Part shown: positions 1 to 8,913 of the stretch, piece after piece | Numbering within the stretch: the stretch's first letter is position 1 | Layout: each line of letters begins with the position of its first letter | Origin: JACVRW01 sp963813495 | GTDB lineage: Bacteria; Actinomycetota; Thermoleophilia; Solirubrobacterales; Thermoleophilaceae | Direction: 5' to 3' | DNA length: 64,000 nucleotides | NCBI GenBank assembly: GCA_963813495.1 | Contig: CAWEZC010000003.1 | Span: forward strand, 1 to 64,000 | The notes under the pieces: model-generated | What the model saw: only the letters and a program-made list of their open reading frames with translations | The model's database searches: none | Told to the model about the DNA's origin: nothing | Position numbers and translations under genes: made by a program

Positions 1-432
1 CGGCGGCAGCGGACACCGGGCGCTGAAACTGCGCACGATGGTCGGCACAACCAGCGGACCGACGTTCGCGACCACTGCGCACTGGCCGATCGAACAGCGC
101 GGCCAATGGCGCGAGCGCGGTGGGCAACGAGAGCTGCAAACCGTCCGAAAGCGGTGTGATCGGAACGAGCGGCGTCAGGTCCGCGACTGCTTCCAGGCGA
201 TTCCCCGACGACCGAGGATAGTTCGGTAGTTCGGTCGCGTCGTAGGGCACGACCGTGTTGTGGGCGTCGTTGGCGCCGTAAAGGAACACACATACCAGCG
301 CCTTGTAATCGGCGGCGGTGGGCCGACGCCTCGCCGATCGAGGCGAGATTCAACGCGAAAGGTGCGGCGGTGCCTGCGATCAGGCAGAGGCCTGGCGCAG
401 AAAGATACGGCGGGCGGCATTCGCGGGCTCAT
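1..432 (-). pseudogene. DUF1501 family secreted protein, N-terminal part, frameshifted and cut by window edge
   Basis: This is the N-terminal part of a DUF1501 protein, a secreted family usually encoded directly after a DUF1800 gene, as here. The likely start is the ATG at 432, 15 bases after the DUF1800 stop. An Ala-Arg-Arg-Ile-Phe-Leu segment resembling a Tat-type signal appears only after a frame change. A second frame change is needed to reach the family signature FLYGANDAHNTVVPYD (about 250-290). One missing C in the CCC run near 425 would restore the first frame, which points to sequencing error rather than decay. The function of the family is not established. The rest lies outside the window. 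Confidence 0.6.
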
Positions 433-447
433 CTGCGTTCCTCGGCA

Positions 448-2118
448 CTATTTCTGCACCAGGTATTCGGGCGAGGCCATCGTCAGCAGCACCGCGGTGT
501 AGACGCGGTTGGCGCGGCCGTTCGGAGTCGCGATCGCGTTGACGGCAGTGCGCAGATCCTGGCGTAGCTGGTTCCCATTGCGCCAGCCATCAGGCATCGG
601 TTGACACGGTCGATCAGCGCATCGGTGTTGTCGGCGACCGCGAACTCGCGTATAAGCGGCACGCACATCGCGACCCACGCCGACGCCGGCTGAATCACGC
701 CCTGCATGAAGTTGGTATAGCCGGCGACCGACGTTTCGCCGGTGATCTGGAACTCCGGTGCGACCAGTCCCGCGCTGGCGATCGCAGTGTTGGGCGGCAC
801 ATAGCCGGGACGGAAGAAATTGAACACCGACGGCGCGCGCAACGGCTGCTGGCCGAGCGAGGTCGACGGGCTGTCGAGATTGCGAATCAGCCAGTTGCCC
901 GAAGCCGAGGTCGCCCCGAAGCAGCGCGCCCACTGCGACAGCCGCAGTACCGGCTCGCGCAGCTTGCCGAACTGAGGATCGGTCGAGCTGCCGCTCGCGC
1001 GCGTCACCGTCGAGCAGGATCGCGCGAACGATCGCCTTCATGTCGCCGCGGACGCCCCCGCCATTGTTGACGCAGGCGGCTGACACGCGGCCGACATACG
1101 CGGGGGAAGGATTGCTCGTGACCAGGCGCTGGATCAGCTGGCGGCCGATGAACGGGCACAGGTTCGGATGGTTGAACAGGCGGTCGAGCGCGAGCTTCAG
1201 ACTGTCCTGTGCCGACGTATTCGCCGGGACGTGGTTGAGGAAAGTCTTGCTGCCGGTTTCGTGATAGCTGCGGATACAGCTTCATCGGCTTGACGGTGCG
1301 GTGCGGATCGGTCACGCCGGGCCGCTGAAACTCTGCGTTCGGTGGTGCCGGTCGCAGCCCAGCTCCAGCCGGTGAACACACGTGCCAGCCCGGTGATGTC
1401 GGCGTTGTTATACGTCTCGACCGGCGCGCCGTTGACCATGTCGGCGTGCCGTCGGGGTTGACTGGTGAGCCCGATCGTGAAGAGCTGCATCACCTCGCGC
1501 GCGAAGTTCTCGTCGGGTACGCGCCGTCACCGGGTCGGCTTTCTTGTTGCCGAGATGAGAAGGTAAATGCCCATCATCGGGCTGGTCGCGACGCCTGCAT
1601 CAGCTGCCGGTAGTTGCCGAACGCATGCTGGCCCAGCAGATCGGCGTAATTTGCGAGGCCGTCGGCGAAAGGCAGCGATCGTGTTGTCGCGCCAGAGACA
1701 ACGACGATCTGCGACAGCGCGAATTTCACTCGCTGGCGCAGCTGGTCCGGCGCTGGGATCGCCTGCTGCCAGAACGAGTCCTGCATGAAGATAAAATTGC
1801 CGACATTCGGGCCCGCGATATAGTTCGCTTGTACGTAAGGCAAATGAGGCGTCGGCGGTAATGCGAACTGCTCGTCGATCCAGCCGGAATAGCCGATTGC
1901 TTGCACGCGCGCGATGTCGGTATCAGTCGGTCCAAACGTCGCCTGCGTCAGGAAACGGGCTGCCTCGTCTGCGGTCGGGCCGGCGCCGGTGGTGCAGGAG
2001 GCGGCGCGGGCGCAGGGGATGAACCGCCGCTCCCGCACCCGGTAACCACCGCCGTGGTGGCGCCGACCGCCGCGGCAAAGAGAATCCGCGCCGCGTGGCG
2101 GGCAAGCTTTTGTTCCAT
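448..2118 (-). pseudogene. DUF1800 family lipoprotein, broken by several frameshifts
   Basis: A DUF1800 protein is readable only by joining at least four frames. The ATG at 2118 follows GGGAGAACACG and opens a lipoprotein signal: a basic start, an Ala-rich core and the lipobox VVTGC, then a Pro/Ala linker. The domain follows as FLTQATFGPT, the central EVMQLFTIGL and DITGLARVFTGWSW, and the C-terminal SVFNFFRPGY, ending ASPEYLVQK. All conserved blocks are present and in order, so the breaks look like indel errors rather than an old pseudogene. The biochemical role of DUF1800 is unknown; it is commonly exported together with DUF1501 partners, which matches the gene at 1-432. Confidence 0.7.
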
Positions 2119-2330
2119 CGTGTTCTCCCAATCCGTCCGTGGAGCGACTGTCGTGCGTAGGCCGGATTCGGAAAAGAAACTTTACAAAGCGAAACGCTTG
2201 TAAACCTTAGACGCGTGATTGACGGCGGCCCGGCCCTAAAGTCTTCGGCGTCGCGCCGAAGTGCTGCGCACGTTCGCCGGACAAGCGGACGATTCGGTAT
2301 CGTTAGCGGTCACACCAAAGTCTTCTGTCT

Positions 2331-4381
2331 ATGAACGCCCTCGATCGCAACAATCCGTTGTTACAAGCTTGGGATGAACCGTTTGGCCTTCCGCCTTTTG
2401 AGCGCGCACGCCCCGAACACTTTGCGCCCGCGTTCGAACAAGCGATGCGCGTGCATCGGGGCGAGATCGAACGCATCGCCAATGCATCCGCTGTGCCGAC
2501 GTTCGAGAACACGATTGCAGCGCTCGACCGCAGCGGCCGGCTGCTGACACGCACCGAGCAACTGTTCTTAATCTGACTGCGTCCGAGACGTCGCCGGAAT
2601 TGCAGGCGGTCGAGCGCGAAGTCGCGCCGAGACTGGCCGCGCATGAAAACGCGATTCTGCTCGAACAGAAACTGTTCGCGCGCATCGACGAGCTTTATGC
2701 GAGACGCGAGACGTTGTCGTTGAATGCCGAGCAGATGCGATTGCTCGAGCGTGTACATCTGGACTCAGTGCTGGCCGGTGCCCGACTGTCGCCGGAGGCG
2801 AAGAAACGATTGAGCGAGATTGTCGAGCGCCTCGCTCAGCTTCAAACCGCTTTCTCGCAAAACGTGCTGGCTGACGAAGCCGAGTGGTGTCTGTGGCTAA
2901 ACAGCGAAGAAGACTTAAAGGGTCTACCCGAGACGGTGCGTGCCGCTGCGAAAACTGCGGCCGAGCAGCACGGCAGGCCGGACGCGTCCGCGATCGCCTC
3001 AGCCGGTCACTGATCGTTCCGTTCTTGACGATTCCGAACGGCGCGATCTGCGCGAGCAGGCGTTCAATGCGTGGACTCGCCGCGGTGAAAACGACGGTCC
3101 GCACGACAACCGCCCGATCGCGCGCGAAATCCTGAAGCTGCGTACCGAACAGGCGCGGCTAAACGGCTATGCGAACTTTGCCGACTACGCGCTGATCGAC
3201 CGGATGGCGGGCAAGCCGGACGCGGTCGCGAAGCTGCTCGCAAACGTCTGGGAGCCGGCGAAGGCGAAAGCGGCCGAAGAAGTCCAGGCGCTGCGCGCCA
3301 TGGCCATCGCCCGCGGCGAGCCGGCCGATATCGCGCCGTGGGACTGGCGCTATTACGCCGAGCTCGTGCGCAAGCAGCGCTACGACATCGACGACGCGAT
3401 GGTCAAACCGTACTTCGCGCTCGATCGCATGGTCGAGGCCGCGTTCGATTGCGCGCATCGACTGTTCGGATTGAGTTCGTCAGGCGGCCCGATATCGTTG
3501 CGTATCACCCCGACGTGCGCGTCTACGAAGTGCGGCGCGGCGAGTATCCGATCGGCGTGTTCCTGCACGACAACTTCGCACGCCCGACCAAGCGCGGCGG
3601 TGCCTGGATGAGCAACTATCGCTCGCAGTCGCGCATCGACGGTGATGTGCTGCCGATCGTGGTCAACAACAACAACTTCGCCAAGGGCGCGCCGACGCTG
3701 CTGTCGCTCGACGACGTCCGCACGCTGTTTCACGAGTTCGGTCACGGCTTGCACGGCCTGCTTTCGCAGGTGACTTACGAGCGTCTGTCCGGCACGCGCG
3801 TGCTGCGCGACTTCGTCGAGCTGCCGTCGCAGTTGTTCGAACACTGGGCGCTCGAGCCCGAGGTGCTGAAGAAGCATGCACTGCACGTCGACACCGGAGC
3901 ACCGATGCCGGATGAGTTGATCGAGCGGCTGCAGCAGGCGCAACACTTCAATCAGGGGTTCGAGACGGTCGAATACACCGCGTGCGCATTGCTCGACATG
4001 GCGCTGCATGCGCAAGCGGCAGACGACGGGGTCGACATCACGCGGTTCGAGCAGGACGAGCTGGCCCGCCTCGGAATGCCGCGCGAAATGGTGCTGCGCC
4101 ATCGACTGCCGCATTTCGGGCACCTGTTTTCGAGTTCCAGCTATGCAGCGGGCTACTACGTTTACATGTGGGCCGAGGTGCTGGATGCCGACGGTTACGA
4201 CGCGTTTGTCGAGGCGGGCAATCCATTCGATGCTGCGGTCGCCGCGCGGTTGCTGAAGTATGTCTACTCGTCGGGCAACACGATCGAGCCGCGCGCTGCG
4301 TATCGCGCGTTTCGCGGCCGCGATGCAACGGTCGAGCCGCTGTTGATCAAGCGCGGACTGGTCGAACAGCAGCCTGCCTGA
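2331..4381 (+). pseudogene. M3 family zinc peptidase (peptidyl-dipeptidase Dcp / oligopeptidase A type), frameshifted
   Basis: An M3 metallopeptidase of about 680 residues once frames are joined, near the usual family length. It cleaves oligopeptides or C-terminal dipeptides. The ATG at 2331 begins MNALDRNNPLL. Frame changes occur near 2570, 2985 and 3470. The last and longest piece carries the zinc motif HEFGHGLHG (about 3730-3755) and the C-terminal block AAGYYVYMWAEVLDADGYDAF, typical of Dcp-like enzymes. Every family block is present, so a functional gene with sequence errors is likelier than decay. It is divergent from the DUF1800 gene across a 212-base gap. Dcp and OpdA are hard to separate by eye. 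Confidence 0.75.
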
Positions 4382-4449
4382 ACCGCGGGATCGTGATGTC
4401 GAGGAGGCGTTCGATGGGAGTACGGCGCGCTGGAACACGATCGCATGCG

Positions 4450-5620
4450 CTAAGCGCTCAAGAATCCAGCCAATCGTGACGCGCCTTGCGTCAGCAACTC
4501 TTCGGATGCGGCAAAGCACCAGCGCAAATAGCCTTCGCCTTCAGGACCGAACGCGGCACCCGGGCCAGTCCGAGACCGGCTTCGGCGACCAGTTGCTTGG
4601 CGAGTGCGACGCTGTCGTCGCTGCGGCCAACGATGCGAAAGAACAGGTACATCGCGCCGGGCGGCGGCGCGACTTCAATCTCCGGGCATGGCGGCCAGCG
4701 CGGCCACGAGCAGATCGCGTGAAGCGTGCAGACGCGCGACGGTTTGCTGCACGCACGACTCGCCGTCGTTGACGGCGACCAGTCCCGCGCGCTGCACGAA
4801 CGGCGGCGCGCACGAGTATTGAACTCGATCACCTTTCCGAGCTGTGCGATAAAGCGGCGCGGCGCAACGATCCAGCCGAGCCGCCATCCGGTCATCGTCC
4901 AGCTCTTCGAAAATGTATTGGCGCTGATGACGCGATCGTCGTCACCGATCTGCGACAGCACGCTCGGCGCGTGGCCGTTGATGGTCATCGACGGCTCGAA
5001 GACGATGCGCTCGTACGCATCGTCACTGACGAGCCAGATGCCGTGCCGGCGGCAGTGCGCGAGCAGTTGATCCCAGTCGTGCTGCGGCATCGTCCAGCCG
5101 GTCGGATTGTTCGGCGAGTTCACCAGCACGATCCGCGTGTTCGGAGTTGCCGCGTCGAGCAGCTGTTGCAAGTCGAGCGACCACGCGCCGTTGTGGCAAG
5201 TCAATGAGACCGGGACGACGTCGGCGCTCATGATGCGCGGCATCGCGGTCAGGTTCGGCCAACGGGCGTGACGATTACGACACGATCGCCGGGATCAATC
5301 AGCGCCTGATCGATCAGCGATAGCGCGTGCACGCCTGCGCTGGTGACCGCAATGCGGTCGACGTCGATGCGCTCAACCGGGGCATGAAGACGATTGGCGT
5401 ACGCAGCCAGTGCTTCGCGGAGCTCGATCAGACCGAGGTTATGGTTGTAAAACGTTTCGCCGGCATCGAGCGACGCCTTGGCAGCATCGCGGATAAAGGC
5501 GGGCGTGACCTGATCGCCTTCACCGAACCAGAATTTCAATACATCGGAGCGGCCGAGGCCCGCATTGGCAACTTCGCGGATACGCGACGCAGATAGTGCG
5601 TCGATCGTTGGACGAATCAT
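4450..5620 (-). pseudogene. Class I/II PLP-dependent aminotransferase, frameshifted
   Basis: A fold-type I aminotransferase of about 390 residues. The start is taken as the ATG at 5620 (MIRPTIDALSASRIRE). The N-terminal half reads cleanly through YNHNLGLIELREALA and TSAGVHALSL. A frame change near 5245 leads to NSPNNPTGW and SDDAYERIVFE, then to the PLP-lysine block FSKSWTMTGWRLGW. Another change near 4830 is needed for the C terminus, and a last one for the ending EGEGYLRWCF, which stops at 4450. All catalytic blocks are visible. The substrate cannot be told; the tandem Ldh-type dehydrogenase upstream suggests amino or keto acid metabolism. Confidence 0.7.
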
Positions 5621-5643
5621 TTTCAGCTCCGAGGGGAGCCGGA

Positions 5644-6712
5644 TTATCCAGTGCAAAGCGAACTCCGTACTGGAGCGGGCATCGGCACCGAAAGCCGCGT
5701 CGACCACTCTTGCAGCGCGGGCAGGATGTCCGCGTGCAGCGCAACTCCGTGCGCAAGCTGATCGCGACGCTTCGCGAGCCCACGCTCGCCGGGCATGCGA
5801 ACTGTGTCAAACGCCTGCGCGCGGCGGATTGTCACGACAGCCTGTGCGATCCACTCGGCTTGCCGGGCCAATGCGTCGAGCCCGCCGAACGCCGCCGGAT
5901 CGATCGCCTGCACGAACACCGTCGCGCCCCAGCCTTCTTTTGCGTCGGCGCGGCCGAAGCCCGCCAGTCCTCCGGTCAGAATCTCGACGATCAACGCGAG
6001 CGCGTAGCCCTTGTGCCCCGCGTCGATGCCACCGGCGGGCAATATCGTGCCGCGCGGTTCGGAGAACAAGACCGTCGGGTCATCGGTGGCGTCGCCTTCT
6101 GCCGTTAACAACCACGGATGTGAGAGGCGTTGACCGCGCTTGTGCAGCCGCGCAGTCATTCCGTTGGTCGTCAGCGATGCCGACAGATCGATCAATACCG
6201 GATCGCCTGCAGTCGGAAAGCCGAATGCGATCGGATCAGGAGTGAATACTGCCCGCGTTCCGCCGTATGGCGCAACGCTCGCTGCGTTCGGATCGGAACA
6301 CGAAAGCATCAGAACGAAACCGCGCTCGGTGGCGCGCGCCAGATACGCGGCGAGGCACGCGATGTGATGGCTGCGGCGAATGACTACCGTGCCGGTTCCG
6401 CACTTGCGCGCGCGCTCGATCGCATCGTCGATTGCAAGCCGCGTCAGCCACGGCCCCGGCAAACGGCCACCGTCCCATAGCGCGCTGCCGGTGCGTTGCT
6501 CGAGTACACGATGGCTTCCTGTTCTTGGCCATCGTTCCGGTGTCGAGCTCGCGTAGGTACGACGCCAGCAGCGCCAAGCCGTGCGTGTCGTGTCCGAGTA
6601 GATCGCCTTCGAGCAAGACCTCGGCGACCACCGACGCCATGTCCCGCTCGAGACCCACGCCAATCAGTAGATCGCGCGCGAATTGCTGCAGCGCTTGCGT
6701 CGCGTAGCGCAT
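5644..6712 (-). pseudogene. Ldh family (malate/L-lactate dehydrogenase-like) oxidoreductase, frameshifted
   Basis: An NAD(P)-dependent oxidoreductase of the Ldh/MDH2 family, which reduces 2-oxo acids or related imines. The start at 6712 overlaps the stop of the SDR gene as TGATG, suggesting translational coupling. The N-terminal helix block runs to about 6505, where one frame change is needed to continue into GSALWDGGRLPGPW. Later blocks are VVIRRSHHIACLAAY, the glycine-rich VAPYGG and VEILTGGLAGFG. Length after repair is about 350 residues, normal for the family. The exact substrate is not inferable. It forms an apparent operon with the aminotransferase downstream. Confidence 0.7.
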
Positions 6713-6932
6713 CAATAGACTGCGCGGCCACCCGACAGGTCAAATACCGCGCCAGTCGAGAACGAACACTCTTCGGTCGCGAGCCAGGTGACGAGGGCAG
6801 CGATCTCGTCGACCTCACCGAAGCGGCCCATCGGAATCTTCGACAGCATGAAGTCAATATGAGTCTGAGTCATCTGCGCAAACATTCCGGTCTTGACTGC
6901 CGCCGGAGTGACGCAGTTCGGTCGCCGGGCGG
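6712..6932 (-). pseudogene. Short-chain dehydrogenase (SDR), C-terminal fragment
   Basis: Only the C-terminal quarter of a classical SDR is present: NCVTPAAVKTGMF, the segment PMGRFGEVDEIAALVTWL, and the final STGAVFDLSGG. The matching upstream part, including the YxxxK active site and the Rossmann Gly motif, is absent. Homology stops abruptly just before Asn-Cys-Val at about 6930. The next 90 bases read in no frame as an SDR. Either a deletion or a second mosaic join lies here. The stop overlaps the next gene as TGATG. Confidence 0.65.
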
Positions 6933-7019
6933 ATGAGGTTGCGGCGCTGTTTCGCAAAGCGCATGCTGCCCGTCTAAGACCGATATTTCATCGCATGATC
7001 TCATTTGCAGGATGGCGCC

Positions 7020-7314
7020 ATGAATTAGAATATTCAGCCACAGCAACGCCTGGGTCACCTTTACCTATGCTTCGTTCGCCACCTCGGCGTTCCTGGTCGC
7101 CATCGGCGTTTACTTTCTGCCGGTCGATTTGTGGATCAAGGGCTATCTCGCGATGGGCATCGTAATGCTCGTTCAGTCCTGCGCCACCCTGACCAAGACC
7201 GTGCGTGACGTGCATGAGAGCAGCCGCTTTGTGAACCGCATCGAGGATGCCAAGGCCGAACGGCTGCTGATGGAAGTTTCCAAGGCTTCGGGAATCTCCA
7301 ATTTACCCCTGTAG
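7020..7314 (+). pseudogene. YiaA/YiaB family two-helix inner-membrane protein, damaged start
   Basis: A small membrane protein with two hydrophobic helices separated by a short polar turn: FTYASFATSAFLVAIGVYFL, then LAMGIVMLVQSCATLTKTV. This matches the YiaA/B two-helix domain. The apparent ATG at 7020 is followed by an in-frame TAG and by a frame two bases off the body of the protein. A two-base loss in a CACA run near 7042 plus one miscalled base would restore MNxNIQPHSNAWV. The function of the family is unknown. A strong hairpin terminator follows at 7360-7387. Confidence 0.6.
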
Positions 7315-7359
7315 TTTCCAAGGCCGCGTAACCTGTGACGCGGTGCTGGCGAAGGCAGG

Positions 7360-7388
7360 CGGCGGATGCTTCGGCATCCGCCGTTTTC
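7360..7388 (+). terminator. Rho-independent terminator after the YiaA/B-like gene
   Basis: A 10-base perfect stem (7360-7369 with 7374-7383) closes a TTCG tetraloop and is followed by TTTT at 7384-7387. UUCG-type loops on GC-rich stems are typical of strong intrinsic terminators. It lies 45 bases after the stop of the YiaA/B-like gene. Confidence 0.8.
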
Positions 7389-7475
7389 CTGTCTTGCCGG
7401 AATGTTTGACGTCACCAACACATCGTTTACCCTCCTGCCACCGTAACGTGTCGCACTCATGGCTCCTGGACGGTC

Positions 7476-7919
7476 TTGGTGGACAAATCCGGACCGAGTG
7501 CGGGCAAGTGGTATGGCGTTTTTCTTGAGCGGCAATTCGGTGATCCGTCATACCGCGGGCAGATCCGCTCCGCGGCCGGTCGTCTGGGCGGCTATGGCGT
7601 CTTCTGGCTGAAAGCGCTGCGCCAGCCGACCATCGATCTCACCCTGCGCACCCATGCCGGGCTGGTCACGCGCATTGTCGAAACCCCCGGCCTGTCGCTT
7701 TCCGAAGCTGAACTCGGCGAACTGGTAGCGCAACTACGCGTCGTGGCGGCCAAAACTCTGCCTGAGGAAAGCCTCACTTACGGCATTTTTTCCGGCGACC
7801 GCGAACGGCTGGCGCGCGCCACCGTCACGCTGATCTGCGAGGAAGCGACCGGACGGCCGATCGCCTTCAACGCGCTGTCGGTGATGTCAGTCGAACTCGA
7901 TGGTGAGCCTGTCGAGGTC
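7476..7919 (+). CDS. Unrecognised protein, C-terminus cut at the chimeric join
   Basis: The open frame gives about 148 residues of credible protein, including GVFLERQFGDPSYRGQ, LRTHAGLVTRIVETPGLSL and LICEEATGRPIAFNALSVM. It then passes into eight residues encoded by the antisense of miaB. The true C-terminal part is therefore missing. I do not recognise a family with confidence; the block ending AFNALSVMSVELDGEPVEV could be the start of an acetyltransferase-like domain, but this is a guess. The GTG at 7476 is the listed start; an overlapping ATG frame from 7459 reads less like protein. Confidence 0.5.
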
Positions 7920-7930
7920 ATGGATCCTCG
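7915..7930. other. Probable chimeric join between two genomes
   Basis: Left of this point a plus-strand protein breaks off. Right of it a minus-strand miaB breaks off after Lys-Arg-Glu-Asp, with no remnant of either continuation on the other side. Left genes are proteobacterial in type and full of indels; right genes are actinobacterial and nearly error-free. GGATCC occurs at 7922-7927, which may be chance. Confidence 0.75.
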
Positions 7931-8136
7931 CGCTTCAGGCGCTTAGCTTCGCCGAGGTGGCCCACCAGCCGGTTGTCGGCCTTCTCGCGAATCGAACAGG
8001 TGTTGAAGAGGATGAGGTCGGCGCTCTCGCGTGCTTCGACCTCGTCGTAGCCGAGGGACTCGAGCATGCCCTTCATGCGCTCCGAGTCGTGCTCGTTCAT
8101 CTGGCACCCGAAGGTGGTGAGGTGATACCGCTTCAC
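7921..8136 (-). CDS. miaB: tRNA-2-methylthio-N6-dimethylallyladenosine synthase MiaB, N-terminal 72 residues only
   Basis: MiaB is a radical-SAM methylthiotransferase that modifies adenosine 37 of tRNAs. Only the start of the N-terminal MTTase domain is present. It includes the first two cluster cysteines, in TTFGCQMNEHDSERM and FNTCSIREKADNRLVGHLG. The protein should be about 450 residues, so the third cysteine, the radical-SAM CxxxCxxC and the TRAM domain are all missing beyond the join near 7920. The start is GTG at 8136, giving the usual Lys-Arg-Tyr-His-Leu opening. In this lineage miaB follows rny and recA, as here, which supports placing this side of the join in the actinobacterium. Confidence 0.85.
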
Positions 8137-8161
8137 GCCGCCCGAGGATAGCCTGGGCCAG

Positions 8162-8347
8162 GTGAGCGAGCTCGTGATCGTCCGCGCCCGCGGGGAGCGG
8201 ATCGACGACCTGGAACGGCTCTGGGGCGACCTGAGCCCGGAGGAGACCTGGGCCACGGGCGAGCGGATCGGGGTGCTGGAGTCGCTGGCGGTGCTCGCGG
8301 CCGAACGCGGGCCCACGAGAGCACCGCCGATCCGGCGTAGCGCATGA
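8162..8347 (+). CDS. Small hypothetical protein (61 aa), uncertain
   Basis: This GTG-started frame has strongly GC-rich third positions for its first 50 codons and a natural-looking composition (VIVRARGERIDDLERLW, then an amphipathic helix with GVLESLAVLAAERG). It sits alone in the gap between miaB and the glycolipid-binding-fold gene and opposes both. The first 20 residues resemble the opening of an acetyltransferase, so it may be a remnant. No domain is complete. An antisense artefact of GC-rich DNA is not excluded. Confidence 0.3.
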   Translation: MSELVIVRARGERIDDLERLWGDLSPEETWATGERIGVLESLAVLAAERGPTRAPPIRRSA

Positions 8348-8385
8348 CGGCGCCCACACGGCCTCGCCGCGCAGCTCGACCAGCT

Positions 8386-8913
8386 CTACGCGCGCTCGGC
8401 CAGGCCCGGATAGCGGCTCACGAAGCCGTGCTCGTCGAGCTCCAGCTCGGCGCTGAACTCGTGGTCGAGGCCCACGTAGCGGACGCGGCCGGGCCCGACG
8501 GGCTCGTAGCGCTGCTCGGAGCGCAGCACCTCCAGTCCGGGCACCGCTACCCACGCCATCACGTGATCGGCCGGCTCCGGGCCGAGCCGCCGCGCCGGCA
8601 TGAAGTTGGTGAGCGGCGACAGCGCGACATCGCAGTCGAGTGCTCCCTGCACATGTGCCAGGGGCTCGTCGTCAGCCGACCAGGACCCGTCGGGGTCGCG
8701 GGCGAGACGCAGCGAGCGCTCGCCCTCGGCGGTGTGGGAGCGAACGAACAGGATGCGGGTGATCAGAGCGGGGTCGGTAACGACCTCGTAGCGGATCCGG
8801 TGCTTGGGGCCGATCTGGACGCCGCGGGCGTGCAGCCCCTCGTCACCCAGCTCGGCGGTACACGACTCCGCCCGCCACTCGTCCAGTCCGCGCCATACGA
8901 AGAAATGTCTCAT
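8386..8913 (-). CDS. Putative glycolipid-binding fold protein
   Basis: A 175-residue soluble protein resembling the putative glycolipid-binding family (PF06475). It opens with FVWRGLDEWRAESCTAEL and ends in the family-like block LTNFMPARRLG, followed by paired strands. No signal peptide or membrane segment is seen. Its ATG overlaps the stop of rny (8910-8913), so the two are probably cotranscribed. The family is named from structural resemblance and its ligand in cells is unproven. Family assignment is by recognition of the N-terminal Trp-Arg region and overall length. Confidence 0.65.
   Translation of the reverse strand: MRHFFVWRGLDEWRAESCTAELGDEGLHARGVQIGPKHRIRYEVVTDPALITRILFVRSHTAEGERSLRLARDPDGSWSADDEPLAHVQGALDCDVALSPLTNFMPARRLGPEPADHVMAWVAVPGLEVLRSEQRYEPVGPGRVRYVGLDHEFSAELELDEHGFVSRYPGLAERA

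Noticed and set aside
7922..7927. GGATCC at the join as a cloning or restriction scar
   Set aside because: A six-base site can occur by chance and nothing else suggests cloning; ordinary misassembly explains the join equally well.
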